From Desulfobacteraceae bacterium (lineage in GTDB: Bacteria > Desulfobacterota > Desulfobacteria > Desulfobacterales > Desulfosalsimonadaceae), in contig QZJS01000034.1 in the NCBI GenBank assembly GCA_003597945.1, forward strand, positions 1 through 64,000: a stretch of 64,000 nucleotides of DNA, written 5' to 3'. The notes beneath the pieces are model-generated. The model did no database searches, was not told the origin of the DNA, and saw only the letters and a program-made list of their open reading frames with translations. Positions 10,689-20,830 of the stretch are shown here, one piece after another; position 1 is the stretch's first letter; each line of letters begins with the position of its first letter. The position numbers were made by a program, and so were the translations under genes.

Positions 10689-11111
10689 ATGACTGAAAAG
10701 ACATTATCAATTATTAAACCGGATGGTGTTTCCCGTGGACTGATCGGAGATGTGATAAGCCGATTTGAAAAAAACGATATCCGGATCATTGCCATGAAAA
10801 TGGTGCATCTGAGTATCGAACAGGCCCGGGGCTTCTACGCGGTTCACAGCAAGCGTCCGTTTTTTGACAGCCTGACGCAATTTATGTCTTCAGGGCCGGT
10901 GGTGGCCATGATTCTCGAGGGCGACAACGTCATTGAAAAAAACCGGACCCTTATGGGCGCCACCAATTTCAAGGACGCGGCCGAAGGCACCATCCGCCGG
11001 GATTTTGCAACCGATATCGAAAAAAACATCGTCCATGGATCAGATGCGCCCGAAACCGCCGCCGTTGAAATCTCATTCTTTTTTAATGAACTCGAAGTCT
11101 GCAATAAATAA
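10689..11111 (+). CDS. ndk: Nucleoside diphosphate kinase
   Basis: [47 protein letters not shown]. Confidence 0.97.
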   Translation: MTEKTLSIIKPDGVSRGLIGDVISRFEKNDIRIIAMKMVHLSIEQARGFYAVHSKRPFFDSLTQFMSSGPVVAMILEGDNVIEKNRTLMGATNFKDAAEGTIRRDFATDIEKNIVHGSDAPETAAVEISFFFNELEVCNK

Positions 11112-11173
11112 ACCGTTGCGGGCTTGCGAAAAATTCATTTTTTTCATAAAAGCACTTGATCAAACGGCCTCAT

Positions 11174-11208
11174 GCTCGCAACCTGCCGGAATCCGATAGG
11201 TTGCGAGC
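11174..11208. terminator. Inverted repeat between convergent ndk and lepA (possible bidirectional terminator)
   Basis: gctcgcaacct-loop-aggttgcgagc, 11-bp stem between convergent gene ends; no clear T-run. Confidence 0.5.
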
Positions 11209-11211
11209 CCA

Positions 11212-13026
11212 TTAATCCTTGCTTTTCAGCACGGACAAAAACGCGGACTGCGGAATCATCACATCCCCCACCATTTTCATCCGCTTTTTCCCTTTTTTTT
11301 GTTTTTCAAGCAATTTCCGTTTTCGGGTGATATCCCCGCCGTAGCATTTGGCGGTCACATCCTTTCGAAACGGAGAGATGGTCTGGCGGGAGATGATTTT
11401 CGCGCCGATGGCCCCCTGGATGGCGATTTTAAACATCTGGCGGGGGATTTCATCCTTGAGCTTTTCGCAGGCGAATTTGGCCCGCTCAACGGCCCTGTCC
11501 CGGTGAACCAGTTGGGACAGGGCATCCACCCGCTCGCCGTTGACCAGGATATCAACCTTGCTCAGGTCGGTTTCGCGATAATCGATTAGTTCATAGTCAA
11601 AAGATCCGTAGCCCTGGGTTACGGATTTGAGTTTATCGTAAAAATCATAGATCACTTCGCCAAGGGGGAGTTCAAAGATCATTTCCATACGGTTGCTGCT
11701 GAAATACTGGTAATTGGTATTGATCCCCCGGCGCTCAAGGCAGAGGCTCATCACGGGTCCCATGTACTTGTCCGGAACCATGATCGATGCCTTTATAAAG
11801 GGTTCAAGGGCCTTTTCAATTTTCATGGGGTCCGGATAAACAGCCGGGTTATCGATGACCATGGTCTCGCCGTCCTTGAGGATCAGGTGGTATTCCACGG
11901 ACGGCGCCGTCAGGATCAGCGAAAGGTCATATTCCCTTTCCAGCCGTTCCTGAACCACCTCCAGATGCAGCAGCCCTAAAAATCCGCAACGGAAACCGAA
12001 TCCCAGCGCGGTTGAAAAATCTTTTTCATAAATCAGCGATGCGTCATTGAGCTTGAGTTTTTCCAGGGCCGCGGCCAGTTCGGGGTAATCATCCGACGCG
12101 ACGGGATAAAGGGATGAAAAAACAACAGGCTTGGTTTCCTTAAATCCCGGCAGTGGGCCGGCACAGGGTCTGTTTTTCAGCGTGACCGTATCCCCGCACC
12201 GGGTTTCATCAACCGTCTTGATCCCGGAGATCACATATCCTACGCTGCCGGCCGAAAGATAATCCCGGGGGATGCGCGTCAACTGGAAAATACCGACTTC
12301 CTCCACCACGTGCCGGGCGCCGGTGGCCATAAAAAGGATTTCATCACCGGGCCGGACGGTGCCGTCAAACACCCGGATATGAATAATGGTGCCGCGATAA
12401 GCATCGTAATGCGAGTCGAAAATAAGAGATCTCAGGGGCGCTTCAGGATCGCCGGTCGGTGGACGAAACCGCTTGACGATTACCTCCAGCATCGCATCAA
12501 TGCCGATGTTTTCCTTTGCCGAGCATAAAATGGCCGCTTCGGGATCTAAACCGAGATCTTCGCTGATCTGATTCCTTACCATATCGATATCCGCGGACGG
12601 CAGATCGATTTTGTTGATAACGGGAATAATTTCAAGGTTATGATCCACCGCCAGGTACATATTGGCGATAGTCTGAGCTTCCACACCCTGGCTGGCATCG
12701 ACAAGGAGAAGTGCGCCCTCGCAGGACGCCAGTGCGCGGGAAACTTCGTATGTGAAGTCTACATGACCGGGCGTGTCGATCAGGTTTAACTGATAGTTCA
12801 CACCGTCGGCCGCCGTGTAGGGCAGACATATCGTCTGGCTCTTGATTGTAATTCCCCGTTCCCGTTCGATATCCATGTTATCTAAAATCTGATCCCGGAA
12901 ATCTCTTGCGGATACGACACCCGTTGCCTGGATCAGCCTGTCCGACAGAGTGGATTTCCCGTGATCAATATGCGCGATAATGCTGAAATTGCGAATCCGG
13001 TCCATTTTTACATGTTTTGTTTTCAT
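11212..13026 (-). CDS. lepA: Elongation factor 4 (LepA)
   Basis: IRNFSIIAHIDHGKSTLSDRLIQATG, DTPGHVDFTYEVSRALASCEGALLLVDASQGVEAQT, C-terminal KRKLLEKQKKGKKRMK. Confidence 0.97.
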   Translation of the reverse strand: MKTKHVKMDRIRNFSIIAHIDHGKSTLSDRLIQATGVVSARDFRDQILDNMDIERERGITIKSQTICLPYTAADGVNYQLNLIDTPGHVDFTYEVSRALASCEGALLLVDASQGVEAQTIANMYLAVDHNLEIIPVINKIDLPSADIDMVRNQISEDLGLDPEAAILCSAKENIGIDAMLEVIVKRFRPPTGDPEAPLRSLIFDSHYDAYRGTIIHIRVFDGTVRPGDEILFMATGARHVVEEVGIFQLTRIPRDYLSAGSVGYVISGIKTVDETRCGDTVTLKNRPCAGPLPGFKETKPVVFSSLYPVASDDYPELAAALEKLKLNDASLIYEKDFSTALGFGFRCGFLGLLHLEVVQERLEREYDLSLILTAPSVEYHLILKDGETMVIDNPAVYPDPMKIEKALEPFIKASIMVPDKYMGPVMSLCLERRGINTNYQYFSSNRMEMIFELPLGEVIYDFYDKLKSVTQGYGSFDYELIDYRETDLSKVDILVNGERVDALSQLVHRDRAVERAKFACEKLKDEIPRQMFKIAIQGAIGAKIISRQTISPFRKDVTAKCYGGDITRKRKLLEKQKKGKKRMKMVGDVMIPQSAFLSVLKSKD

Positions 13027-13195
13027 AAATTCCAATCGCTTGTTTAAAAAAAACGGCAAAAAGACAATTGACACTTTTTTGCCGTTTGTGTTAGTATAAT
13101 TTGATTAAAGCAATACACATATAATAGCATATTAACTCATACATGTCAATAAATGCATGCAGCATTCAGACTTCTTGAAATCCGATCAATCACCC

Positions 13196-14095
13196 ATGAC
13201 GCCTCCTGCCATTCTCATTGTTGATGATGATCCCATGATCCGCAATTCCATCATCGAATATCTGAGAATTGCCGGGTTTTCCGTTGATGAAGCCGTAAAT
13301 GCCGATCAGGCTCTTAATATCCTGAAATTAAAAAAAATCGATGTGGTAATCACCGATATCATCATGAACGGAATGGACGGCCTTGAGATGACACGGCATA
13401 TTAAGGAGCGCTATGACACGGATATTATCGTCATCACAGGCTATACCGGTAATTATTCCTATGAGAAAGCCATCCGGGAAGGCGCCGATGATTTTGTTTT
13501 CAAACCGTTCAAGCTCGAGGAACTGCTGCTGAGGCTGCGACGGGTGCTCAAGGAAAGGGCGCTGACCCATGAGCGGGACCGCATGCTTGAACAGCTCAAG
13601 GAACTCGCCATCACCGACGGTCTTACGCATTTGTTCAACAGCCGCCACTTCTATCAGGAGTTGGAGATAGAAATCGACCGTTTTAACCGTTACGGTCATC
13701 CGCTTTCACTGCTGCTTATCGATATCGATCATTTCAAGCGATATAATGACCGTCACGGCCATCTCGACGGAGATAAAATATTAAAAGAAACGGCCCGGCT
13801 GATCGTGTCCTGCATGCGCAAAATGGATTCGGCCTATCGCTATGGTGGGGAAGAATTCACCGTTATTTTGCCGGAAACAGATTGTCTATCGGCCATCTAT
13901 GTGGCGCAACGGACCAGAGAAACGGTTGAAGAAAACTTCCGATCCGCGCCGGAATCCGAAAAAATAACCGTGAGCATCGGCGTTACCGAATATGCCGTCG
14001 GGGATTCTCTGACGGAATTCATCCGTCGGGCCGACAGGGCCATGTATATGGCAAAAGAGTCCGGCCGCAACCAGATCGCCCAAATTCTGAGATAA
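13196..14095 (+). CDS. Response regulator with GGDEF domain (diguanylate cyclase)
   Basis: REC: ILIVDDDPMIRNSI, VITDIIMNGMDGLE; GGDEF variant YRYGGEEFTVILPET. Confidence 0.9.
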   Translation: MTPPAILIVDDDPMIRNSIIEYLRIAGFSVDEAVNADQALNILKLKKIDVVITDIIMNGMDGLEMTRHIKERYDTDIIVITGYTGNYSYEKAIREGADDFVFKPFKLEELLLRLRRVLKERALTHERDRMLEQLKELAITDGLTHLFNSRHFYQELEIEIDRFNRYGHPLSLLLIDIDHFKRYNDRHGHLDGDKILKETARLIVSCMRKMDSAYRYGGEEFTVILPETDCLSAIYVAQRTRETVEENFRSAPESEKITVSIGVTEYAVGDSLTEFIRRADRAMYMAKESGRNQIAQILR

Positions 14096-14115
14096 TCCCA
14101 TCCCGGATCATTGAA

Positions 14116-15093
14116 TCACGGCGACACGATACTAACCTTTAGAAACAGATCGCCCTTGCCGCCGTCCGAGGTTTGTTTCCCCTGCCCCTTCAGCCGCAGC
14201 ACCGTGCCATCGGTTACGCCTGCCGGAATGCTGACCCGGTAAAGGCGTTTGTAAAACCCCCAGGGAATATTGACCATCTTTTTTGCGCCCATTGCCGCCT
14301 CATGGGGTGTAACCCGGATGATTTCGTACAAATGGAGATCATCGGCAGATCCCATGGGGTTTAATACCTGCAAATGCTCTGAGGTCCGTTTTTTTACGGA
14401 GGCATGTTTCAGTATCCCGAGAAAACTTTTTCCAGACAGGCCAAGGAAATATCGCAGAAAAACGACCCCAAAAACAAAACCGCCGATATGCGCCCACCAT
14501 GCGATGCCGCTGACAAACCCGCTGGTGGCCATGGCATTGAGCACTTGAAGGAAAAACCAGAATCCCAAAAAGAAAAACGCGGGGATTTCGATGATCAGCG
14601 GAAAGATGAAGATCGGGATCAGGGTCAGTATCCGGGCCCTGGGATACAGGATAAAATAGGCGCCCATGACCCCGGCAATGGCGCCGCTGGCGCCGATGGT
14701 GGGAATATTGGAATCCAGGTTAAGAACCAGATGGAAGATACCGGATACCAATCCCGCCAGCAGGTAGAAAACCAGGTAGGGAAAAGATCCGAGACGATCT
14801 TCGACATTGTCGCCGAAGATGTATAAGGTCCAAATGTTGCCGAGAATATGCCAGAAACCGCCATGCAGGAACATAAACGACACCATGGATATGATCTGCT
14901 GGGGAAATGTGAAATATGAGCGGATATCGGCATTGGTGAAACGGGCCGGAACCAGTCCGTAGGTGTAAACGAATTCTCCCATGGCCGGGCCCTTGGAGAT
15001 CTGGATCAGGTAGGCGACGATATTGAGTCCGATCAGGGTGTAATTAATAATCGGATAATGCTGGGAAGGAACCGTATCCCGGAGCGGAATCAT
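14116..15093 (-). CDS. Rhomboid family intramembrane serine protease with C-terminal DnaJ-C-like segment
   Basis: FLHGGFWHILGNIWTLYIFGDNVEDRLG, GASGAIAGVMGAYF, AHIGGFVFG rhomboid motifs; C-terminal YRVSIPAGVTDGTVLRLKGQGKQTSDGGKGDLFLKVSI resembles the DnaJ substrate-binding domain. Confidence 0.9.
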   Translation of the reverse strand: MIPLRDTVPSQHYPIINYTLIGLNIVAYLIQISKGPAMGEFVYTYGLVPARFTNADIRSYFTFPQQIISMVSFMFLHGGFWHILGNIWTLYIFGDNVEDRLGSFPYLVFYLLAGLVSGIFHLVLNLDSNIPTIGASGAIAGVMGAYFILYPRARILTLIPIFIFPLIIEIPAFFFLGFWFFLQVLNAMATSGFVSGIAWWAHIGGFVFGVVFLRYFLGLSGKSFLGILKHASVKKRTSEHLQVLNPMGSADDLHLYEIIRVTPHEAAMGAKKMVNIPWGFYKRLYRVSIPAGVTDGTVLRLKGQGKQTSDGGKGDLFLKVSIVSP

Positions 15094-15108
15094 AGGCCGA
15101 CCATCTTG

Positions 15109-15984
15109 TTACGTATCGGTCGATGAAGCGGCCGGGGCGATTTTCATGCTGATGTCGACCGCCACCGCGGAATGCGTAAGGGCTCCCGCGGAGATAATAT
15201 CAACGCCGGTATCCGCCAGTTCACGGAGCCGATCCTTAACCACGCCGCCGGACACCTCCACTTCCGCCCGGCCGTTGATCATGCCCACGGCCTCGCGGAT
15301 CTCATCGGTGTTCATATTATCGAGCATGATGATGTCGGCCCCGGCATTGATGGCCTGGGCCACCTCGTCCATGTTCGTCACCTCCACTTCGATCCGGCAC
15401 AAATGGGAAACATTACCCCGGACCGCATCCACGGCCCTTGCAATGCCGCCCGCGGCCGCGATATGATTATCTTTGAGCAGAACGCCGTCAAAAAGCCCCA
15501 TGCGGTGATTATGCGCGCCGCCGACCCGAACGGCATACTTTTCCAGCACCCGCCAGCCGGGAAGGGTTTTGCGGGTATCGACAAGGCGCACAAAAGTGCC
15601 GGACAGCAGATTCACATAAGCCCGGACATGGGTTGCAATGCCTGAGAGCCGCTGCAAAAAATTAAGGGCCGTACGTTCACCCATCAGCAGGACCTTTAAA
15701 GAGCAACGGACCTCGGCCATCACCCTGCCCTTTTTAATTTCCTCCCCATCCGCGCATTGCCCGGAAAACACCACATGGGGGTCCAATTTTTCAAACACCC
15801 GCCTGGCCACATCCAGACCGGCGACCACCAGGTCCTGCTTGGCCATGATACGGCCCTGCCCCTGCCTGTAGATGCCTTCAATATAGGCGGTGGAAACATC
15901 ACCGGGTCCGATGTCTTCTTCAAACGCCATCTCGATGAGATGATCCACCCGGCCGGAAGATATGTCAAACACATGTTTGGTCAT
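15109..15984 (-). CDS. nadC: Nicotinate-nucleotide pyrophosphorylase (carboxylating)
   Basis: EDIGPGDVS, ERTALNFLQRLSGIAT, DTRKTLPGWRVLEKYAVRVGGAHNHRMGL. Confidence 0.97.
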   Translation of the reverse strand: MTKHVFDISSGRVDHLIEMAFEEDIGPGDVSTAYIEGIYRQGQGRIMAKQDLVVAGLDVARRVFEKLDPHVVFSGQCADGEEIKKGRVMAEVRCSLKVLLMGERTALNFLQRLSGIATHVRAYVNLLSGTFVRLVDTRKTLPGWRVLEKYAVRVGGAHNHRMGLFDGVLLKDNHIAAAGGIARAVDAVRGNVSHLCRIEVEVTNMDEVAQAINAGADIIMLDNMNTDEIREAVGMINGRAEVEVSGGVVKDRLRELADTGVDIISAGALTHSAVAVDISMKIAPAASSTDT

Positions 15985-16013
15985 GGATTTTTCCTTTTAT
16001 GCCTGCAACCGTC

Positions 16014-18701
16014 TCACTCCGCGCCAAACGCGTTGATCCGCTCCAGTTGATGGGAGAGCTTCTCTTTTTTCTCGCCCCAGGCCCGTTGCTGATCCCTGAC
16101 TTTTTCAACCACGTTTTCCGGGGCCTTTTCCACAAAAGCGGAATTATGAAGCTTGGCGTTTAGCTTATCGATTTCAATATCGAGTTTTACGATTTCCTTT
16201 TCCAGCCGGGCCGCTTCCATGACAAAATCAATGACCCCTTCCAGGCGCACCGAGATTAAGTTATCTTCAAAAACAGCGGTTGCCGATGCCCTGGGTTTTT
16301 GCCCCGCCGATTCCACCTGAAGTCCGGACAACCGGGCAATGGTGATGATAAGTCCCTGGTGCTGGTCGAGCAGACGCCTTTTATCTTCGATGTCGGTTTG
16401 AACCACCACCGCAAGCGCCTGGGAGGGTGGGATGTTCATCTCTCCCCGGATGTTGCGGATAGCGTTGATGATCCCCATGATCATCAACATTTCCTGTTCC
16501 GCACCGGGATCATGCCGGATTTCCATAAGATTCTTATCGCTGTCGGGATAAGCCGCCGTCATGATTGAACCGCTGGTGCCGGGCAGATGATGCCAGATTT
16601 CCTCGGTGACAAACGGAACAAAGGGATGGAGCATGATCAGAATGTCGCGAAGGGTTCGGGCCAGAACGCCGGCAGTGGCGTCTTTCTGATCCTGCATTAC
16701 GGCATCGCCATACAATACCGGCTTGATCAGTTCCAGATACCAGTCGCAGAACTCATGCCACACAAAATGATAGAGGCTGTTGGCTGCATCATTGAACCGG
16801 TAGGTGTCGATGGCGTCAGCCACCTCACGCAAAACCGTCTTCAGGCGGGACAATATCCATCGGTTCGGAAGCAAAAGACCGTCGTCAACCAACGGCAGAT
16901 CCGGGCCGGTTTGACGGATGTGCATCAGGGAAAACCGGGCCGCGTTCCACAACTTGTTGATGAAATGACGATACCCTTCAATACGTTTCTCCGAAAGCTT
17001 GATATCCCTGCCCTGGGCCGCGAATGCCGCCAGTGTGAAACGGAGCGCGTCCGTGCCGTAGGTCTCGATGATATTGAGGGGATCGATAACGTTGCCCGTG
17101 GATTTGCTCATTTTTTTTCCGGATTCATCCCGTACCAAGGCGTGAACGTAAACATCCTTAAACGGTACGTCATCCATGAAATGACGGCCCATCATCATCA
17201 TTCGCGCCACCCAGAAAAAAAGGATATCAAACCCCGTAACCAGTGCGGATGTAGGATAAAACTGCTTGAGAAGCACCGTCTCATCCGGCCATCCGAGAGT
17301 GGAAAACGGCCAGAGGGCCGAGCTGAACCATGTATCGAGTACATCCGGATCCGGAATAAGCTCTAAATGGCGGCAATCCGGGCAGGCGTCGGGTTTTTCC
17401 ATGGCAACGATGATCCGGCCGCAGGCCCCGCAGGTCCAGGCCGGGATGGGATGCCCCCACCAGATCTGCCGGGAAATACACCAGTCGCGGATGTTTTCCA
17501 TCCACTTGTAATAATCAGTTGCCCATTTTTCGGGAATGATGCGGGTCCGTCCTTGGGCAACATCTTCAACAGCCTTTAGGGCAAGCGGCCCGGTGCGCAC
17601 GAACCATTGTTTGGAAAGATTGGGCTCCACGGCGGTCCGGCACCGGTAGCAGTGACCGATGCCGTGCTGATGGGGTTCCATTTTTTTGAGCAGATCTTTT
17701 GCAGTAAGATCCTCCACAACGGCCTTACGGCAGGCAAACCGGTCCAGACCGGCATATGTTCCGGCCGATTCGGTCATATGACCGTCATCGCCGATGACCT
17801 TAACACTGGGTAAATCATGACGGCGTCCGATCTCGAAATCGTTGGGATCATGGGCAGGGGTCACTTTCAGTGCTCCGGTGCCGAAGGTCATGTCCACGTA
17901 AGAGTCAGCGATCACCGGGATCATCCGGCCGGTAAGTGGCAGTTCCACGGTCTTGCCGATCAGGTCGGCATACCGGGCATCATCGGGATGAACGGCCACG
18001 GCCGTGTCCCCGAGCATGGTTTCCGGCCGCGTGGTTGCAACCACCGGACCGTCTTTGCCGTCGGTTCCCGGATAATGGATGTGATAGAGATGGCCGGGCA
18101 TTTCCTCGTGTTCAACTTCCAGGTCGGCCAGGGCCGTCATGCACCGCGGGCACCAGTTGATAATATAATTGTCCTTATGGATCAGGCCTTCTTCATAAAG
18201 CTGCACAAACACTTTGCGAACCGCCTTAGACAGCCCTTCATCCATGGTAAACCGTTCTCTGGCCCAGTCGCAGGAGGCCCCCAGACGTTTCAACTGGCGA
18301 ATAATGGCGCTGCCGTATTCCCCGCGCCACTGCCACACGGCTTTAATGAATTTTTCGCGGCCGAGTTGGTGCCGATCAATGCCCTGGGCGGCCAGATGGC
18401 GCTCCACCACGTTCTGGGTAGCGATGCCGGCATGATCCGTACCCGGCATCCATAATACATTATCCCCCCGCATTCGCCGATATCGGCACAAAATATCCTG
18501 AAGAGTTATGTTTAAGGAATGGCCCATGTGCAGCACGCCCGTGACATTGGGAGGCGGTATGACAATGGCGTAATTTGCTTTTTCCTGAAGGGTTTCAGCA
18601 GCGGAGAAAAGATTGTTGTCTTCCCAGAACCGATACCATTTTTCCTCGACATCTTTAGGTTCATAGGCTTTCTCAAGCAGGGGCTCCATAGTTTTATTCA
18701 C
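16014..18701 (-). CDS. valS: Valyl-tRNA synthetase
   Basis: IPPPNVTGVLHMGHSLN, WMPGTDHAGIATQ, DESGKKMSKSTGNVIDP; 895 aa. Confidence 0.98.
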   Translation of the reverse strand: MNKTMEPLLEKAYEPKDVEEKWYRFWEDNNLFSAAETLQEKANYAIVIPPPNVTGVLHMGHSLNITLQDILCRYRRMRGDNVLWMPGTDHAGIATQNVVERHLAAQGIDRHQLGREKFIKAVWQWRGEYGSAIIRQLKRLGASCDWARERFTMDEGLSKAVRKVFVQLYEEGLIHKDNYIINWCPRCMTALADLEVEHEEMPGHLYHIHYPGTDGKDGPVVATTRPETMLGDTAVAVHPDDARYADLIGKTVELPLTGRMIPVIADSYVDMTFGTGALKVTPAHDPNDFEIGRRHDLPSVKVIGDDGHMTESAGTYAGLDRFACRKAVVEDLTAKDLLKKMEPHQHGIGHCYRCRTAVEPNLSKQWFVRTGPLALKAVEDVAQGRTRIIPEKWATDYYKWMENIRDWCISRQIWWGHPIPAWTCGACGRIIVAMEKPDACPDCRHLELIPDPDVLDTWFSSALWPFSTLGWPDETVLLKQFYPTSALVTGFDILFFWVARMMMMGRHFMDDVPFKDVYVHALVRDESGKKMSKSTGNVIDPLNIIETYGTDALRFTLAAFAAQGRDIKLSEKRIEGYRHFINKLWNAARFSLMHIRQTGPDLPLVDDGLLLPNRWILSRLKTVLREVADAIDTYRFNDAANSLYHFVWHEFCDWYLELIKPVLYGDAVMQDQKDATAGVLARTLRDILIMLHPFVPFVTEEIWHHLPGTSGSIMTAAYPDSDKNLMEIRHDPGAEQEMLMIMGIINAIRNIRGEMNIPPSQALAVVVQTDIEDKRRLLDQHQGLIITIARLSGLQVESAGQKPRASATAVFEDNLISVRLEGVIDFVMEAARLEKEIVKLDIEIDKLNAKLHNSAFVEKAPENVVEKVRDQQRAWGEKKEKLSHQLERINAFGAE

Positions 18702-18866
18702 CTCTATTTCAACAAATTTCAGAATGTGTGCGATCGGTTAAAGGCAGGATAAGGGCTTCCGCGGCAAAACCGGCGCCAGCGATATTTTCTTTTGCGGGAT
18801 GTCGCGCTGTTTTGCAAACGGTTCACCGAGGCGGGAAGTAGGCATGGGTCGCGAATCCGATAGCAA

Positions 18867-19505
18867 TCAGGATTTTATTGATTCAATGATATTTTTTTTA
18901 ATGCGCTCATTAATGCGTTCAAATTCTTCAAGGACAATTTTATCAATAGCGGCCACCAGCATATGATGGATACGGTCGCCGTATTTGTTACGGATCATGA
19001 TTTCCAGGGCCGCGAGTAATTCATTTTCCGAGGTCACCGCGGCGGATTTAATGTCGCCGGCATCATTCCGGTCTTCGGAAGCCGGGGACGGTTTGGATGA
19101 TTGCTCCTGCTCCTTGCCGAAAAAATCATCAAGTTCCTTCTCAAGATGATCTTCCACATCTGAAGCATTAATGTCGACTTCCTCTGAAAAAGCATCCTTA
19201 GTGGTCGACTGATCATGTTTTTCATGAAGTTCACGACCGAGAAAAGACCCGGCCGTATCCGCGGAATCATGGGAGAGATCGATGATATGTTCTTCCTCGC
19301 TGTAATCTTCATGCGTGGCGCCAGTGATGCCGTACATGGCCTCATCGATCAACTCCTCCGTCAGTTCAATAATCGCATCGTCTTCCTGGCTTGTCCCAAT
19401 AGCGATATCGGATAATTCAATGACATCCGTCTTTTGGTCAATGTCATCAGAAACCTTTCGATCCGATCTTTTTTTGCCATGATCTGGGTCATGATAATCC
19501 GGCAT
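18867..19505 (-). CDS. Acidic hypothetical protein with a predicted coiled-coil/amphipathic C-terminus
   Basis: MPDYHDPDHGKKRSDRK start; Asp/Glu-rich body with repeated [DE]-I-I-[ED]-L-[ST] motifs; C-terminal IVLEEFERINERIKKNIIESIKS. Confidence 0.65.
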   Translation of the reverse strand: MPDYHDPDHGKKRSDRKVSDDIDQKTDVIELSDIAIGTSQEDDAIIELTEELIDEAMYGITGATHEDYSEEEHIIDLSHDSADTAGSFLGRELHEKHDQSTTKDAFSEEVDINASDVEDHLEKELDDFFGKEQEQSSKPSPASEDRNDAGDIKSAAVTSENELLAALEIMIRNKYGDRIHHMLVAAIDKIVLEEFERINERIKKNIIESIKS

Positions 19506-19877
19506 TTGAAATTCCCTTTTTCTGAAATGACGTTCCCCGCAGGGGGGCATACATCGACATTACAGCACGGATGGGTGTTTGAATTATCGACATTTATATT
19601 AAATCTGGTACCATGAAACCATTGAAGTGTCAAGAAATTTGCCAGCCGGTTTTTTCGCAAAACCGGCATGACTTCATAGACCTGAAACCGCTTAAAACCG
19701 CTATGGGTTTTCTTTGCCGCGATATTACATCGTATTAAAAAAAAACAGGGATTTATTTCCCGGGGGCATCATGCTATATGAATAGACATAAAGTCATAAA
19801 CATCTATATTTTATGATCAAAGCGACTTTTTGAACGCCATTGATAAACAACAATACATATCTTAAAAAGTACTTGAA

Positions 19878-20639
19878 ATGAAACGTTTTTTTGTCAAACC
19901 CGAAGAAATCAGCGAATCCGACGGATCCATCCGGGGCAGCCAGGTAAACCATATCCGCAATGTTTTACGCATGAAATCCGGGGAACACGCCATCCTTTTG
20001 GATGGTTCCGGTTATGAATACGAAGTGGCATTCACGATGCTGACGCCGGACCACGTTGATTTCGATATATTAAAAAAGACCCAGGCCAATTATGAATCAC
20101 CCATCCGGCTCATGGTGGCCCAGGCGTTTTTAAAAGATAAAAAAATGGATTTTCTGGTCCGACATCTAACGGAAATGGGGATGTGCACATGGATTCCGCT
20201 TTTTACCGAACATGCCGTGCCGCGCCTTGAGGGAAATAAGGTTACCACACGGGTAAAACGCTGGCAAACCATCTCATCCGAAGCCGTCAAACAATGCCGG
20301 CGCGCCATTGTCCCGGAAATTTGCACGCCCCTGCCCTTCAGAAAATGGATCGCCGCCGGGCCGGAAGCCGACCTCAAGCTCGCGTTCTGGGAAAAAGAAA
20401 CCGTTCCATTAAAAGCTGTAGCCCCCGAAAAATCTCCATCCATCCGTTCAGTGCTGGTACTGATCGGCCCGGAAGGCGGTTTCAGCGACGCTGAAATGCA
20501 TCTGGCCCGATCCGCTGGGTTTTTAACGGCTTCCATCGGTCCGCGGATACTCAAGGCCGAAACCGCGGCCATCGCCATATGCGCCCTGGCCCAGTATTTA
20601 TATGGAGACATGGGCGGGGTCATGGAAAAAAAACCTTGA
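19878..20639 (+). CDS. rsmE: 16S rRNA (uracil(1498)-N(3))-methyltransferase
   Basis: VNHIRNVLRMKSGE, LIGPEGGFSDAEM, LGPRIL-like SIGPRILKAETAAIA. Confidence 0.93.
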   Translation: MKRFFVKPEEISESDGSIRGSQVNHIRNVLRMKSGEHAILLDGSGYEYEVAFTMLTPDHVDFDILKKTQANYESPIRLMVAQAFLKDKKMDFLVRHLTEMGMCTWIPLFTEHAVPRLEGNKVTTRVKRWQTISSEAVKQCRRAIVPEICTPLPFRKWIAAGPEADLKLAFWEKETVPLKAVAPEKSPSIRSVLVLIGPEGGFSDAEMHLARSAGFLTASIGPRILKAETAAIAICALAQYLYGDMGGVMEKKP

Positions 20640-20679
20640 CAGTCGAATCCCTTTTCCATAAATACATCAGACATTCCGG

Positions 20680-20755
20680 GCCGAGGTAGCTCAGTCGGTA
20701 GAGCAGGTGACTGAAAATCCCCGTGTCGGCAGTTCGATTCTGTCCCTCGGCACCA
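20680..20755 (+). tRNA. tRNA-Phe (GAA)
   Basis: GCCGAGG...CCTCGGCACCA acceptor stem, anticodon loop CTGAAAA, TTCGATT T-loop, encoded CCA. Confidence 0.93.
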
Positions 20756-20768
20756 GAAAACCAATGGC

Positions 20769-20802
20769 AAAGGCGATCTCAAAAGGGTCGCCTTTTCTAT
20801 TT
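20769..20802 (+). terminator. Rho-independent terminator downstream of tRNA-Phe
   Basis: AAAGGCGA-loop-TCGCCTTT followed by T-rich TCTATTT. Confidence 0.6.
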
Positions 20803-20830
20803 GCTCCAACCATAGGAGATTATTTATTTT

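Noticed and set aside
13048-13090. AT-rich inverted repeat upstream of lepA (aaacggcaaaaag...ctttttgccgttt)
   Set aside because: Could be a terminator-like structure, but it lies just upstream of lepA and may overlap promoter sequence; function cannot be assigned from sequence alone.
16587-17366. 259-aa plus-strand ORF
   Set aside because: Antisense to valS.
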